A stretch of 64,000 nucleotides of DNA from Lucinisca nassula (GCA_963580285.1 OY757016.1:40439124-40503123), one strand, 5' to 3'. Shown: positions 30,586 to 41,819, counted from the first letter of the stretch. The notes: a model not told the origin generated them from the letters alone. Program-made: numbers and translations.

Positions 30586-30824
30586 TGAGCCGGCGCATGA
30601 CAAAACCTACAGTAAGACATGTGCGCCCAGTGAAGAGTCAGAGCAGTCTGCGCATCCATATAGTCTAACCAGAGACTTGTCTTGCTGCATGGAGGAGTAT
30701 TGGGCCTTTAACTAGCCTTAGAGCGCACACCGAAGACTCTGATCAGACTGCGCATCCACGCAGGCTGATCTGAGTCTTCGTTGGGCGCACATGTCTTATT
30801 GTAGGTTTTATCGTGCGCTGGCTC
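30586..30824. mobile_element. MITE-T5 copy
   Basis: Long TIRs are present: tgagccggcgcatgacaaaa on the left and the complement of ttttatcgtgcgctggctca on the right. Inside is a hairpin based on actctgatcagactgcgcat and its complement. The sister copy is at 44578-44805. Confidence 0.8.
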
Positions 30825-30829
30825 ATTTT

Positions 30830-31245
30830 CTTTACAGAATACTCTTGAAAGAAACAAATCCGAGAAAATGCCGTTTCAAGAAATCAAACAAAAGTTTGTT
30901 GTTTTTTTTTTTCCAGAAACACCGTACACTCTCCTTTGTTTAACCTTTACCACTCTGTATGCCAATTCAGCAGACGACATAATGATGATATTTTTTCTTA
31001 TTTTTCCCTGAAAACCAGATCTGACATTACATGCCAATGGAGACAATTTGCATGAAATGTCAAGTCCTGTTTTCTTTGAAAAAATAAGAAAACATTTCAA
31101 AATGACATCTGCTGGAAAATATACCCAGCATGCAGAGCGTTAAACCTGTCATTTTGTCTTGAAATCATGAATATTTGAAAAATAAAATATTTTTATATAA
31201 AAGTCGTCATTTTATTTTTTGAAAATGGCTTTTATAATTCTAATA
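30830..31245. other. Unassigned AT-rich spacer
   Basis: No gene is recognised. Short inverted words (agaaaacatttcaa, tcatgaatatttga) are too weak to classify. Confidence 0.4.
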
Positions 31246-31259
31246 AAGTGAAAATTTCA

Positions 31260-31410
31260 GTTAAAGTCACCGATGAGCAATTTGTGATGGTTGAGTCGAC
31301 TGCATACTTAAACGACAGGGAAATATTCCCAAATTCCAAACTCGAGGAAAAACGTGGGTCAGAAATCGCTAACGACGACGAGGCTAATCATGATATGTTA
31401 CACTGTACCA
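31260..31410 (+). other. Exon-like open segment, unassigned
   Basis: After an acceptor-like aatttcag an open frame reads VKVTDEQFVMVESTAYLNDR and on. Its composition is more protein-like than the local shadows. It runs directly into the 130-bp repeat (atggtggccatcattgatat). No donor or partner exon is evident, so it may be an exon relic or chance. Confidence 0.2.
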
Positions 31411-31639
31411 TGGTGGCCATCATTGATATCAGATCACACTGCCTATAGCAATTCTGATTCATGTTTCTAAACAGCTCAATCAAACTTAGCATGATGCTGG
31501 TGCAGACTGAGAGGTCCTTTGAACAATTTCGATGTTCGCCACGACAGCAGTTTTAGGTATCGGAATGCAATGATTTTAACAATTCTGAATGTCACCTCAG
31601 TGCTTCCTACCAAGTTCCAACGCAATGAGAGTGGGCATT

Positions 31640-31930
31640 TTGTTTGATTTGATAGTTAACGTCCCCGTCAACACTAGAAAGGTCATTTTGGAGACGTTGC
31701 TTCCAATTTTGTGGGACTTTTACCCGACACTGAGATGAAATGACGTCTCAATCCCTGTCGCCCAATGAAACCAATAGGGTTTATAGACTGTCTGACTCGC
31801 ACCTCTTTGCCTGGGCAGGCTAAGATCCTCTAAGCGGTTTATCAGTATTAGTGTGCGTTCAGATTCAGCTCTGCGTGGAAGCATCATGCAGCCCATTTAT
31901 TTTTTCAAGCCCCAGTGAGCGGGGCCGTAG
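31640..31930 (-). mobile_element. SINE-B copy, reverse orientation
   Basis: The reverse complement runs from ggggcttgaaaaa-type head through gcagagctgaatc, gataaaccgcttagaggatc and cagtgtcgggtaaaagtcc to gttgacggggacgttaact. Confidence 0.7.
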
Positions 31931-32548
31931 AGTGGACATGGACAGATGTAATTTGAATATTTTCAAGATGGCCATCGCGGCGGCGGCCATCTTGGATGTC
32001 GGAACGGAATGATTTAAGCAATTCTGAATTGCCACGTTGTCCAAGTTTCCACTCAACCAGACTCAATGTTCAAGAGAAGAAAATTTTCAAGATGGCCAAT
32101 GTTGTGGTCATCGTGGATATCAGAACAGAATCGTTTTACCAATTCTACACCTCCATGTCGCCCTGATGCCTCCTCAATTCACCTTTACATCGTTTGAATA
32201 TTTTCAATAGGACTGCCATCTTGGATGCCGGAACGTTTTGATTTTAACAATTATGAGTTTCCATGTCGCTCCAATGCCTCCCATCAAGTTTCAGCTCAAT
32301 CCGATTTACATTTTGGAAGGAGATGACATTGGATAATTTCAAGATGACCTAAATGACGGCCATCTGGGATATCAGAACACGACATTTTCTCCATGTTTCC
32401 AAAATACCGCAGGATATTTCGGCTCAATCCGAGTTACCGTTCGGTGCCAGAAGCTAGTGGTTTGAAGATATTTAAGATGGCCATCATAAATATCAGAACA
32501 TATCGATTTTAACAATTCTGAATCTCCATGTCACCCCGATTTCAGATT

Positions 32549-32803
32549 CATTACGAAAACACACCTATATAATTCTGACCCCCTTGAACCCCACTTTTAT
32601 ATAGTAAAATTGGGGTTTACAGGGGTAAACCTTATTTTTCTTATTTCTGCTCTAAAACATAGATTGTGAGTACTCGTTAGAACCGCCTCGATCTATATTT
32701 TGAGCAGAAATAAGAAAAATATCACACTTTTTTCATCTGAAAACTGTCATTTTTTTCGGCGGTAAAATTTACAATGTATTTGTATAGGCGTGTTTTCATA
32801 ATG
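32549..32803. mobile_element. MITE-T1 inside the 130-bp array
   Basis: It starts cattacgaaaacacacctat and ends ataggcgtgttttcataatg. It is in inverse orientation relative to 6480. The array module resumes on the other side. Confidence 0.75.
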
Positions 32804-33109
32804 AATCCATGACGGTATCATCTGAAGAATTTCAAGATGGTCGCGATGGTGGCCATCTAAGATTGCATAAACAGTACAGTTTCAGTGATTGTGCCCCAGT
32901 GCCTCCTATCAAGTTTCAGCTCTAGCTCAATCCAACTTTCGTTTCGGATGGAGATGTTGCTTAAAAATTTCAAGATGGCTGCCATGCCAGTCATCTTTGA
33001 TATCGGAACAGAATGATTTTAGCAATTCCAAATCCCCACGTTGCTCCAAAAACTCCAATCGAGTTTTGTTTAATCCTACTTTAACCTATTGTATGCGGCA
33101 AACCCCTAA

Positions 33110-33180
33110 AGGGGTACCTTGGCAAACAGTGCAGACCAGACGCGGCGTCTGATCAGGGTCTGCACTATTTACTAACATAA
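33110..33180. repeat. H1 hairpin
   Basis: ttggcaaacagtgcagacca with cgcggcgtc, then ggtctgcactattta. Confidence 0.6.
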
Positions 33181-33231
33181 TTTTCCATCAAAAATAGAAT
33201 AAAAACCAAATAGGCCTGACACCCCTTATAT

Positions 33232-33467
33232 GAGCCCCGCCAAGCGAATTTGTGTCTTCGAGCATTCCGTCATGACAAATTTTAACTGTGCATGCCCAGC
33301 CATTCAGAGGAGCCAGGGATATGGCTTTCTGTCTGAAGGTTCCTCTTGATTCACTGCTTGTATGGGCGAGCAGCGAAGGTTCTGGCGAGGCTGCGCGGAT
33401 GCGCAGGCTCGCCTGAACCTTCGCTGCTCGCATAGGCGGTAAGTACCAAAATCGCTTGACGGGGCCC
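33232..33467. mobile_element. MITE-T4, 236 bp, with 4-bp TSD ATAT
   Basis: The termini gagccccgccaagcgaattt and aaatcgcttgacggggccc are inverted. ATAT flanks both sides (33228-33231, 33468-33471). The inner hairpin is gcgagcagcgaaggttctgg with its complement. An equally long, nearly identical copy is at 51056-51291. Confidence 0.85.
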
Positions 33468-33839
33468 ATATGACAAATGGACTTGTCCAACATATAGCAA
33501 TGGAAGAGTCCACTTGTCTACAATGGGTTAATAGGTTTGAAGAATTTGAAGATGGCTGCCAGGATGGCCATCCTGGATTGCGTAACGGAACGATTTTAGC
33601 AATTCTGAATCTCCATGTCACCTCGATGCCTTCCATCAAGTTCAGCTTAATCCATTTTTTGTTCGGAAGATGCTCTTTGAAGAATTTCAAGGTGGCCGCC
33701 ACAGCAGCCATCTAGGATATCATAGCGGAAGGATTTTCTCCACGTCGCCTCCATGCCTCATTCAAGTTCCAGGTCGATCCCATTTTCGGTTCGTGAGGAT
33801 ATGTCGGTTGAAGAATTTCAAGATGGCTGCCAAAGCAAT

Positions 33840-34800
33840 TTTCTTGCATAAACACCTATGCGCATGGCTGTTTAAAGCCATATTGTCAAATAGTCCGAAA
33901 ACTGTGCTCAAACAGCAAATCCCATGTTCAAATCAAGATATTCACGTGCTGTTTGAATATGGATTAGTTCAGAAGGTCACTGCGTAACAAGGTCATTATA
34001 ATTGTAAACGACATCCTGAACTAGCCGCCATGTTGGTTTGGCGGTCGCTGTTGAAGAGTTTATTTGGATATTATATAGAGCATTTGGGCGTTTTAAAAAT
34101 TTGCTGTCGGAATCGTAAGTTATGCAAAAAAGATCATTCATGGTTATTTCATTGCATTAACATTTGCCCTCGGAAGATATTTGGACATTCGGCCCAGCAG
34201 CCTCATGTTCAAACAACAGCCGCGGGATCCGGAAAATGTTAATGCATGAAAAATCATGGTTGATTATAGGGATCAACCATGGTCTTTCATGCATTAATAT
34301 TCGCCGGGTCCCGAGGAAGCTGTTTGAACATGAGGCCGCCAGGCCGAATGTTCAAATATCTTTCGAGGGATCCGACAAATGTTAATGCAATGAATTAACC
34401 ATGGATGATCGTTGTTCTTGCATAACTTACGATTCCGACAGCAAATTTTGAAGAAAACGCCCAAAAGCTCCATATAAACTCCATATAAACTCTTCAAATG
34501 CGACAGGCGAACCAACATGGCGGCCAGTTCAGAATGTCGTTTACAATGACGTTGATACGCAGTAACAATCTGACGTCATCATAGAACCCTATAATGCTAC
34601 GATCAGGGCGATAACGTTACGTCGCTCAACGTAACGTAAACAAAGTAAGGCCAGTCTTGTGATATAAAAAGCTCAAAATCCATGTTCAAACGGCACGCGA
34701 ATTTCATGATTTGAAAATGGTTTTTGCTGTTTGAGCAGGGCTGTCGGTCCATTTGACAATGGCTTCAAACAGCCATGCGCATAGATAGTTATGCACGAAC
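33840..34800. repeat. Large imperfect palindrome (about 950 bp)
   Basis: The left arm (33840-34258) and right arm (34262-34800) are inverted copies around a centre at about 34262. Paired blocks include tatgcgcatggctgtttaaa/gcttcaaacagccatgcgca, gtcggaatcgtaagttatgc/gcataacttacgattccgac and cgccatgttggttt/aaccaacatggcg. The arms have small indels. The open frames in the two arms are mirror images and not independent genes. Confidence 0.85.
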
Positions 34801-34927
34801 CCTATATTCTCGCATCAAAGACGTTACATGAGGACTCAAATGCATGATACAGTCAAGTGTTGGCGGATTTTTTTTCTTCTAACAATGTGAAAGTTGGGGA
34901 ATGTGAAGGAAACAACACAATTATTGT

Positions 34928-35205
34928 AGATTGTTTTAAATTTTAAGGCCAAATCAACACTATTAAGGTCATATCGAGCATGTCAAATTACCTATCCACG
35001 CTATTCCTAAGCAGGCTTATACAAAAGCACTTTACCAGAGCAGTGTACATTCTTTCGCTTTTTCAACTGACAACAGCCCTTCTTGAAGGGAGAGATATTT
35101 CATGATCAATCTCCACGAAAGAATGTTGCCGACCCCTACAGGTTTCGAACCCGGGACCTCCTGACCACTAGCTAGGCGCGCACCTGACTTAGTCATCGAG
35201 ACCCG
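34928..35205 (-). mobile_element. SINE-A copy, reverse orientation
   Basis: The reverse complement has an A-box-like and a B-box region (gggttcgaaacc) and the core. The tail is changed (ttgatttggcc in place of ttgactgggcc). Confidence 0.7.
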
Positions 35206-35282
35206 ATGTGTTAGTTGTAGGTAGACAAATCATTTGCGTTAAACCCTCATGATCTAATTTTCAATTGGCTTCCACTCATTTA

Positions 35283-35590
35283 GGCCCCCGCACATCGGGG
35301 CTTGAAGAAATATATGGGCTGCAAGATGCTTCCACGCAGAGCTGAAACCGACTCGCACACGAGTACTAGAAAACCGCTTAGAGGACCTACGCCTGCCCAG
35401 ACAAAGCGGTGCGAGTGTCGAACCGTCCATGCGTATAAAGACTATTGGTTTCATTGGGTAGCAGGGCTTGAGATGTCATTTCATCTCAATATCGGGTAAA
35501 AGTCCCACAAAATTGGAAGCAACGTCTCCAAAATGACCTTTACAGTGTTGACGGGGACGTTAAACCTCAAATCAAACAAACAAACAAAAA
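35283..35590 (+). mobile_element. SINE-B, near full-length copy
   Basis: It runs from ggcccccgcacatcggggct to gttaaacctcaaatcaaaca(aaca)n, with all the internal landmarks. Confidence 0.8.
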
Positions 35591-35639
35591 CAAAGCCTCC
35601 ACTCATCAATGCACTGCTTGTGGTGATTTATCTCTTAAA

Positions 35640-36290
35640 CAATACTTATACATAGAGGATCTTACACGAGTGGTCATTTCATATGATATTTATGAATGAT
35701 TTAACCAGTTCTATTCAACTGGCTCTATGGTTGACTCTCGATGACACGGACTATCCCTGTCTTAATATAGGGATCATCCATATTTATTTAATGCATTAAC
35801 ACTTGCTGGGGTCCGAGGAAGAGCCCACTAGGATACGAGCCATTGGCGTTCAATACAGATTTAGGCTTACCTCCTTTTAGGGTCGATTGCTTATCAGTCG
35901 ACCCAAGTTATTAAACGATCAAGTTTCCCATGCGATTGTCCACGTGACCTAAGCTGACCATGTACGAAGTCCCGGTAATGGTTGTTTATAGCCGCTGTGA
36001 TGTCAGTTAAACCTGGACTGGGTTTATGTGATAGGAAATTGGCAAACAGTGTATGAACTGTTTGCTTAAATTAAGGATTAAACGAAAGTCTATGCTTCCG
36101 TTCAGTCTGCACTTAGATTTCTTTTCAAGACCGACAACCATTCGGCAAAAAAAGAATTTGCACATGAAGTGTTACCTCTCTTCATATAGAGGCAGTGAAA
36201 TTTATGAAACGAGCCTTAGGCGAGTTTCATAAATTCTATATGAAATAATCAAGCGTGCGATATTCCTTTTATCATGTGCATTATTCCTTT
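35640..36290. repeat. Foldback-element ends and spacer
   Basis: tagaggatcttacacgagtg at 35655 is the same terminal motif as in KLHL10 intron 2. A hairpin aaatttatgaaacgagcctt/gagtttcataaatt lies at 36208-36236. 35762-35825 resembles the big palindrome arm (aatgcattaacacttgctgg). 35880-35910 holds the gggtcgattgcttatcagtc motif. Confidence 0.55.
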
Positions 36291-36297
36291 GAAATTT

Positions 36298-36429
36298 CCC
36301 AGCAGGCACATGACGTATTGTGACGTCACATCAACGTCTGTACAACGTCATGACGTTGATGCAACGTCACATCTACGTCGTTGCAACGACGATGATTTGA
36401 CGTTGCCCTAGCGGCATGTGCCTGCTGGG
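36298..36429. mobile_element. MITE-T8, 132 bp, perfect 15-bp TIRs
   Basis: The left end is CCCAGCAGGCACATG and the right end CATGTGCCTGCTGGG. The interior is a series of acgtca/tgacgt words. It is short, compact and non-coding. Confidence 0.85.
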
Positions 36430-36664
36430 TTGGTTTTAACTTCTACATAAAAAACACTGCATTGCCACGGACGAGGTGATAACGTTTCTTTTACCCATCC
36501 AGAAGTGACGTTACATACGCGAGTGCATTATAACAGCTTGCATAGGGAATATATTCACATCATGATAGAAATTGAGGATCTTATACGAGTGGTCATTTCA
36601 TATGAAATTATTAAACGAGCCTCTGTGGGGTTTCATAAATGGTATGCAATGACCACCGGAGTAT

Positions 36665-36970
36665 TGGTTGTTTGTTTGATTTGAGGTTTAACCTCCCCGT
36701 CAACACTGTATAGGTCATTTTGGAGACGTTGCTTCCAATTTTGTGGGACTTTTACCCGACATTGAGATGAAATGACATCTCAAACCCAGCCGCCCAATGA
36801 AACCAATAGGGTTTATAAGCATGGACGCTCCGACTCACACAGCTTTGCCTGGGCAGGCTTAGATCCTCTAAGCAGTTTACCAGTACTCGTGTGTGGGTCA
36901 GTTTCAGCTCTGCGTGGAAGCATCATGCAGCCCATCTATTTCTTCAGGCCCCAATGGGCGGGGGCAGAGC
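36665..36970 (-). mobile_element. SINE-B copy, reverse orientation
   Basis: The reverse complement has the cccgcccattggggcctgaa head, gcagagctgaaactga, gtactggtaaactgcttaga, caatgtcgggtaaaagtcc and the aaacctcaaatcaaacaaac tail. Confidence 0.75.
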
Positions 36971-37019
36971 CACCGGAGAAAGAATCTGTTTATCATATAA
37001 CTATTTCATTGTCGAATAA

Positions 37020-37560
37020 TTTCAACGAGTTGTCAAAGACGGCGTTATGACGTTCCGCGCCAGTAACCATGTGTTAATATTTACATTTCCAGCCTAATGT
37101 AAACCTATAGAAAACAGATCACATCGAGTCACATGATTTTCAGTAACGTCAGCCTAAATCGTGGTTATCTACGATCTGATTTGGGCGTTGGCGACGTCAA
37201 CGATGTTCCGCTCTTTGTAGAAAAACAGCGTCTAAATCTTTTTCAGCTTTAAAAAAAATGACCTACTATAAGCATTTTTTCGCCCTATGATGAGGTGCAA
37301 AGAATGTGAATATAAGAAATAAACTTATTTTTTCTGCTGTTAATGAAAGAATGAACGACAGCGGGTCGCTCGCAAAGTTTACATGAACCCCTTCCGGGTT
37401 CAATCACTTTGCAGTCGAAGCACTGCGTTCATATTTTCACGACAACGGGTCGATAGCAGAGTTTACATGAACCCGTCATTCACACTGCAGGCGATCCACT
37501 GCCTATATACTTTCATGAACAGCTGAAAATGAAATTCATTTCTTAATTACACCTGCTATT
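37020..37560. mobile_element. Foldback element, inverted partner at 45180-45600
   Basis: Shared blocks in inverse order: tatttacatttccag, tgtaaacctatagaaaac, ccgctctttgtagaaaaaca, cattttttcgccc and the hairpin with gtttacatgaacccctt/cgggtt. The hairpin region here carries an extra gaagcactgcgttcat section. Confidence 0.7.
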
Positions 37561-38854
37561 ATATACTTTCTATGACATGACGTTATCCACTTAAACAGCG
37601 ATGTAATGTGCTAAAATTAAGGGATAACTGTATTCAAAATTGTCATTTGGGGAGGTAAATCGCAGGTTTTACGGTCGGAAATATCGTTTACGGCGACGCG
37701 TCACAAAACGGCAAGCGCTGTGAGCTGCGTAAAACCAAATGCCAGCCAATGAAAAGCGACGTTACGTGGTGACGTCGGGTTTCCGACAGTATATCGCAGA
37801 ATATAATGTCGCAAATTTTTGACGTTATCCAATCAGACGTCGCGTCACATACGAAAGTGCATTAAAATGTGTTTTTATCACAGTCAAGAAAAAGCTCAAT
37901 TAAAATCATGGAAAACGATTAAGGATAACAGAATAGTTTCTACTTATATTATATTTATTATAAGATAAAAACGAGTGAAATATGAACACAATTAATAAAT
38001 GCACCAGTTTGATAGAAGTCGTAAGGATCAACGTCACAATAACAATGTCAAATAAAATATGTGACATATAGAGAGGATATTCTTTTTTTGAGGTGAATAA
38101 CAAAATTATTTCATAACTTTGATAAAACATCAGAATTTTCAGGAGTGCGAAAATTCTGATGTTTTTAACACATTCGATGACATGTGTTTGGTACTTATCG
38201 AAAAAGTAGATTTTTCTATTTATTCATACGTGACTTGTGCCAAAAAGCAGTCAATGTGATTATCACATCTTTCTCACAATGTCAAAATTATGATGTTTTC
38301 AACACGCTCATGATATAATTTTGGTATTCACCCCAAAAAGTAAAGATCCTCTGTTTATTTATACGTGACTTTGGCGATGTACTGTTTAATTAAACAGCTG
38401 TTCGTTACATGCTTCACACTCGAGAAAATTTCTGATGTTTTCAACACACTGAACGAAAAACTCAAATGTGAAAATATCACTTTTATTTGTTTCAGACATG
38501 CATTGATTTCACTTCTGAGAGAGGACGTTTACTTTTTTGAGATGGCATCTCTACAGCTTCTACAGAAAACATCACATTGTCAGAATGGAGTGTTACGATT
38601 TCGCGTCGTTGCTACGTGACATTACACATTATGAAATGAAGATACACCGTTGAACAACAGTGACGTCATATGACAAAAAACGTATTTTTACTTTGTGCTC
38701 CACTGAAAGAATTGGGTACTCACTCAATGTAACCACCACACAGAGGTGGTTCAGACAAGTGCCAATCCTTTATGTTTTGGTGCATATGAAGGAATGTCAT
38801 GACAAATACAAAATAAAAAACTTAATATTTTTTCTAACAATGAATTAACTATTT
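37561..38854. repeat. Diffuse foldback remnants
   Basis: 38090-38350 has cagaattttcaggagtgcga/gaaaattctgatgtttt pairs like those in KLHL10 intron 1. 38690-38780 is a weak hairpin (gtaaccaccacacagaggtg). No gene is seen. Confidence 0.5.
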
Positions 38855-39215
38855 TTATCATATGACGTCGCGTCTGAGAATGTAATAATGCCATGTAATA
38901 AATTCGGTAATCCACTAGTGGATTAAATATGCAAATTAGTTAGATACGCTCCGTAACGTTACACGTACGACGTCCATAACGACGTCGCGTTTATTAATGG
39001 CGGAATATTGAGATTTTTGTAAAACAGTCGTGAATAAAATGTGTTTTAAATGTCAAATGATAAATTGAAACGTGTTTTCATGTTCATGTATTATTAAATT
39101 TATTAAACTCGTTGAGGAAAAGGAATAAAATGCTCGGCAGAGCCTCGCATTCTATCCTTTTCTTCGACTCGTTAAATAAATTCAATAAAACATGAACACT
39201 CATGTAAGATACTCT
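38855..39215. mobile_element. Foldback transposon end (inverse of 23735-24105)
   Basis: Blocks aatccactagtggattaaat, cattaatggcggaatattga (approximate) and the gaggaaaagg/ccttttctt hairpin are present. The ending actcatgtaagatactcta matches the intron 2 terminus in reverse. Confidence 0.75.
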
Positions 39216-39344
39216 ATTTCCCCATCTAGGAATTCCAAGTTCAACTATACGCTCGTTTTGTATGAGTGATACAAAGACATTTCGGAAGCAGGAGCAAGCC
39301 CTAAAAATTCATGCACTTTGTGGTAAACAGATCATTACAAAGGT

Positions 39345-39640
39345 CGGCCCCCGCCCATCGGGACTTGGAGAAATAGATTGGGCTGCACGATGCTTCCACG
39401 CACAGCTGAAAGCGACCGCACATGAATACTGGAAAACAGCTTAGAGGTTCTAATCATACCCAGGAAAAGTGGTGCGAGTCGGTCAGTCCATGCATATAAA
39501 CCCTATTGGTTTCAACGGGCGGCAGGCCTTGAGATGTCATCTCAATGTCGGGAAGCAATGTTTCCAAAATGACCTTCAGTGTTGACGGGGACGTTAAACT
39601 TCAAATAAAAAAAAACATTAAAACAAAAACAAAAAAAACA
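39345..39640 (+). mobile_element. SINE-B copy with A-rich tail
   Basis: It runs from ggcccccgcccatcgggact through actggaaaacagcttagagg to gttgacggggacgttaaact and aaataaaaaaaaac. Confidence 0.7.
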
Positions 39641-39644
39641 AACA

Positions 39645-39945
39645 ATATTACGAAGGTAAAACAGCGATTGAAATGTTACAACAAGTTACATGTAATTTGA
39701 TTGATTCAATCATTTAGAGAAAAAATGTACCCCTGGTCTGGGGGTTTCATCTAACAAGAAACTCGTTCATCATCATCCACTCATTTCTGTGAGCACCAGA
39801 GAGTTATTATTCCACAATCGATCAAAGCGTCCAAATAAGCTCTATCATAGCATCCTTTACGCAAATACGCACTTGCGTACATTTTACAAACGTAAAAAAA
39901 TCAGAAGAAGAAGAAGAAAAAGAAGGAAAAAGAAGTAGATTTTGT
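39645..39945. other. Unassigned spacer
   Basis: No gene is seen. It ends in a (aga)n stretch at 39902-39935. Confidence 0.4.
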
Positions 39946-39949
39946 TTGT

Positions 39950-40285
39950 TTTGGAGTTTAACGGCCCAGTCAACACTATTTAGGTCATTTTGAGCCGGTC
40001 AGTTTACCTATCCACAATTTTCCTGGGCACGCTTTTACGTAAGCGGTTACCCAGTACAGTGCACATTCTTTCGCCAGAAACTGACAACTGCCCTTCTTGA
40101 ATCAGCGAAAGGGAGAGAATGACCATAGAAATCATTTCATGATCAATCTCACGAAAGAATGTTGCCGACCCTGGCCTGTATCAAACCCGCGTCCTCCTGA
40201 CCACGAGTCAGACGCGCATCCGACTGAGCTACCGAGGCCGGCTAAAGAAGCAGAAGAAGAAGCAGAAGAAGAAGAAGAAGAAGAA
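39950..40285 (-). mobile_element. SINE-A copy, reverse orientation, with (GAA)n/(GCAGAA)n flank
   Basis: The reverse complement begins with the gcctcggtagctcagtcgga head, has the B box relic, and ends with tgttgactgggccgttaaac. An (agaagc/agaaga)n microsatellite follows at 40243-40285. Confidence 0.8.
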
Positions 40286-40348
40286 TAGCAAAATCTGTAT
40301 GTAACTAGGTTATAAGCTAATTATTAGCTATCATAGTTTCCTTCTTTG

Positions 40349-40625
40349 CCGCGGGGACCACACTTACAGGAAAGAATTTGCCGCGGGAACCACACTTACA
40401 GGAAAGAATTTGCCGTGGGGACCACACTTACAGGAAAGAATTTGCCGCGGGAACCACACTTACAGGAAAGAATTTGCCGTGGGGACCACACTTACAGGAA
40501 AGAATTTGCCGCGGGGACCACACTTACAGGAAAGAATTTGCCGCGGGAACCACACTTACAGGAAAGAATTTGCTCCCTAAAGGGAGCAAATTCTTTCCTG
40601 TAAGAGTGGTTCCCCATTTCGTAAA
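40349..40625. repeat. Seven 32-bp tandem units ending in a hairpin
   Basis: Units start ccgcgggaac or ccgtggggac, continue cacacttacaggaaagaatt and are exactly 32 bp (starts 40349, 40381, 40413, 40445, 40477, 40509, 40541). The last unit folds back on a single complementary arm (gagcaaattctttcctgtaa) around ctccctaaagggag. The hairpin words resemble MITE-T2. The open frames here are repeat by-products. Confidence 0.9.
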
Positions 40626-40797
40626 CGAAATTAAGAGGCGGGATTATTATTTCTAGAATTTTCTTTGGTATTTTCTCCTAGTTACACCCCCGATCGATTC
40701 GTTTATATATATAAGAAAATAAAATGTCAGGAAAAAGTACATTCAATCCTAAAATAAAGGCAGTATAATAAAAGCATGACAATATTACATGTGCATG

Positions 40798-41285
40798 CAT
40801 TACGAAAATACGCCTATTCAAACATATTGAATTTTTTTTTCAACCTTAAAATGAAGATTTTCACATTAAAAAATCTGATATTTTTCATATTTCTGCTCCA
40901 AACCTCGTTAGAACAGCCTCGGTGAGGCGGTTCTAACAAATACCCGCAAACTATGTTTTGAGCAGAAATCAGAAAAATAATGTATACCCAGTAAACCTCA
41001 GTTTTACTATTTAAAAGTGGGGTTTAACGGGTCAAAAAGTATATTGGCGTATTTTCGTGATGCAACAGGCGCACCCAACTTCGACGTGGTGTATTCGTAT
41101 TTCCAAAACGGTATTTCTTCTGGAAATTTGTGATTTTTATTTATTTTTGCTTTTTGTTGTGGGGTTAGAACCGTTCTAATGAGAACACACACAGTATGTT
41201 TTCTAGCAGAAATAAGGAAAATAATGTATACCACCGTGAACCCCAGTTTTCTCTATATAAAAATGGGGTTTAGAGGGATGTTCAT
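40798..41285. mobile_element. MITE-T1 copy plus adjacent partial copy
   Basis: Full copy 40798-41062 (cattacgaaaatacgcctat to ggcgtattttcgtgatg). 41070-41285 is a related but more diverged element with ggggttagaaccgttctaat and ccccagttttctctatataa. Confidence 0.7.
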
Positions 41286-41359
41286 GATATCATCATCACC
41301 GGATTTGTTTTTATTAAAGTACAGGCACAGGGGGCAACATCAACATACGTGACCCCCAC

Positions 41360-41805
41360 CCCCCACCCCACACACACACTTCCAGGCAGCAGGCTTGCTG
41401 CACGCATGGCAGATCTTAAACCAGATCACCAGATGTGTCTATCGATGGTCTATAGCCGAGAGCTTCCACTCTCTGTGATCTCTCTCTGTCAGCTGCTTCC
41501 AGGTCATCTTGGGCCTCCCAGGCCCCCGCTTTCCATCCATCTGTATGTCGCAGGCTGCATGACTGCACCGTTAGAGCGTTCCACATGTCCATACCAGCGG
41601 AGCCTTCTCTCTTTCAGGATGAGGTCCAGGTCCTCAATGTCAAGCCACGCAAGTAGATCACTGGACCTGATGGTGACAGTATCTTGTGGCTTGATATTGC
41701 AGATCTGTCTGATCATTGCCTTGTAATTCCACTGCAGACATTGGAGGTTTGGCTTTGTCTATGACCAAGTCTCACTGGCATGGACTTGTTAACATGATTA
41801 ATAGC
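41360..41805 (-). pseudogene. 3' fragment of a LINE (C-terminal end of ORF2)
   Basis: On the minus strand the frame reads MIRQICNIKPQDTVTIRSSD, then RRLRWYGHVERSNG. After a +1-type shift it continues GPGRPKMTWKQLTERDHREW. LRWYGHV and GRPKxTW are the usual C-terminal signature of many non-LTR retrotransposon polyproteins. It is broken by a frameshift and lacks the RT domain. I judge it a dead fragment of a different LINE from the one at 12 kb. Confidence 0.75.
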
Positions 41806-41819
41806 TCAATGACATTTTC

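Larger units (their letters stand above)
31940..33850. repeat. Degenerate tandem array, about 130-bp units, with MITE insertions
   Basis: Modules of the type atttcaagatggc(c)gccat, ttggatatcagaacagaatg, ttttaacaattctgaatctc, catgtcgcc and atcaagtttcagctcaatcc recur near 31968, 32090, 32205, 32342, 32476, 32838, 32972, 33549, 33690 and 33822. A partial module is at 31410-31500. MITE-T1 (32549) and MITE-T4 (33232) interrupt the array. Confidence 0.75.

Noticed and set aside
34030..34518. Two related 70-74-aa proteins on opposite strands (KICCRNRKLCK)
   Set aside because: They are the two arms of a DNA palindrome read on opposite strands; no start, splice or conservation signal supports coding.
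40346..40656. Repetitive protein (HLQERICRG / HTYRKEFA)
   Set aside because: The frame follows 32-bp DNA units that shift frame each unit. Two overlapping frames read the same DNA, and no start context or splice sites exist.
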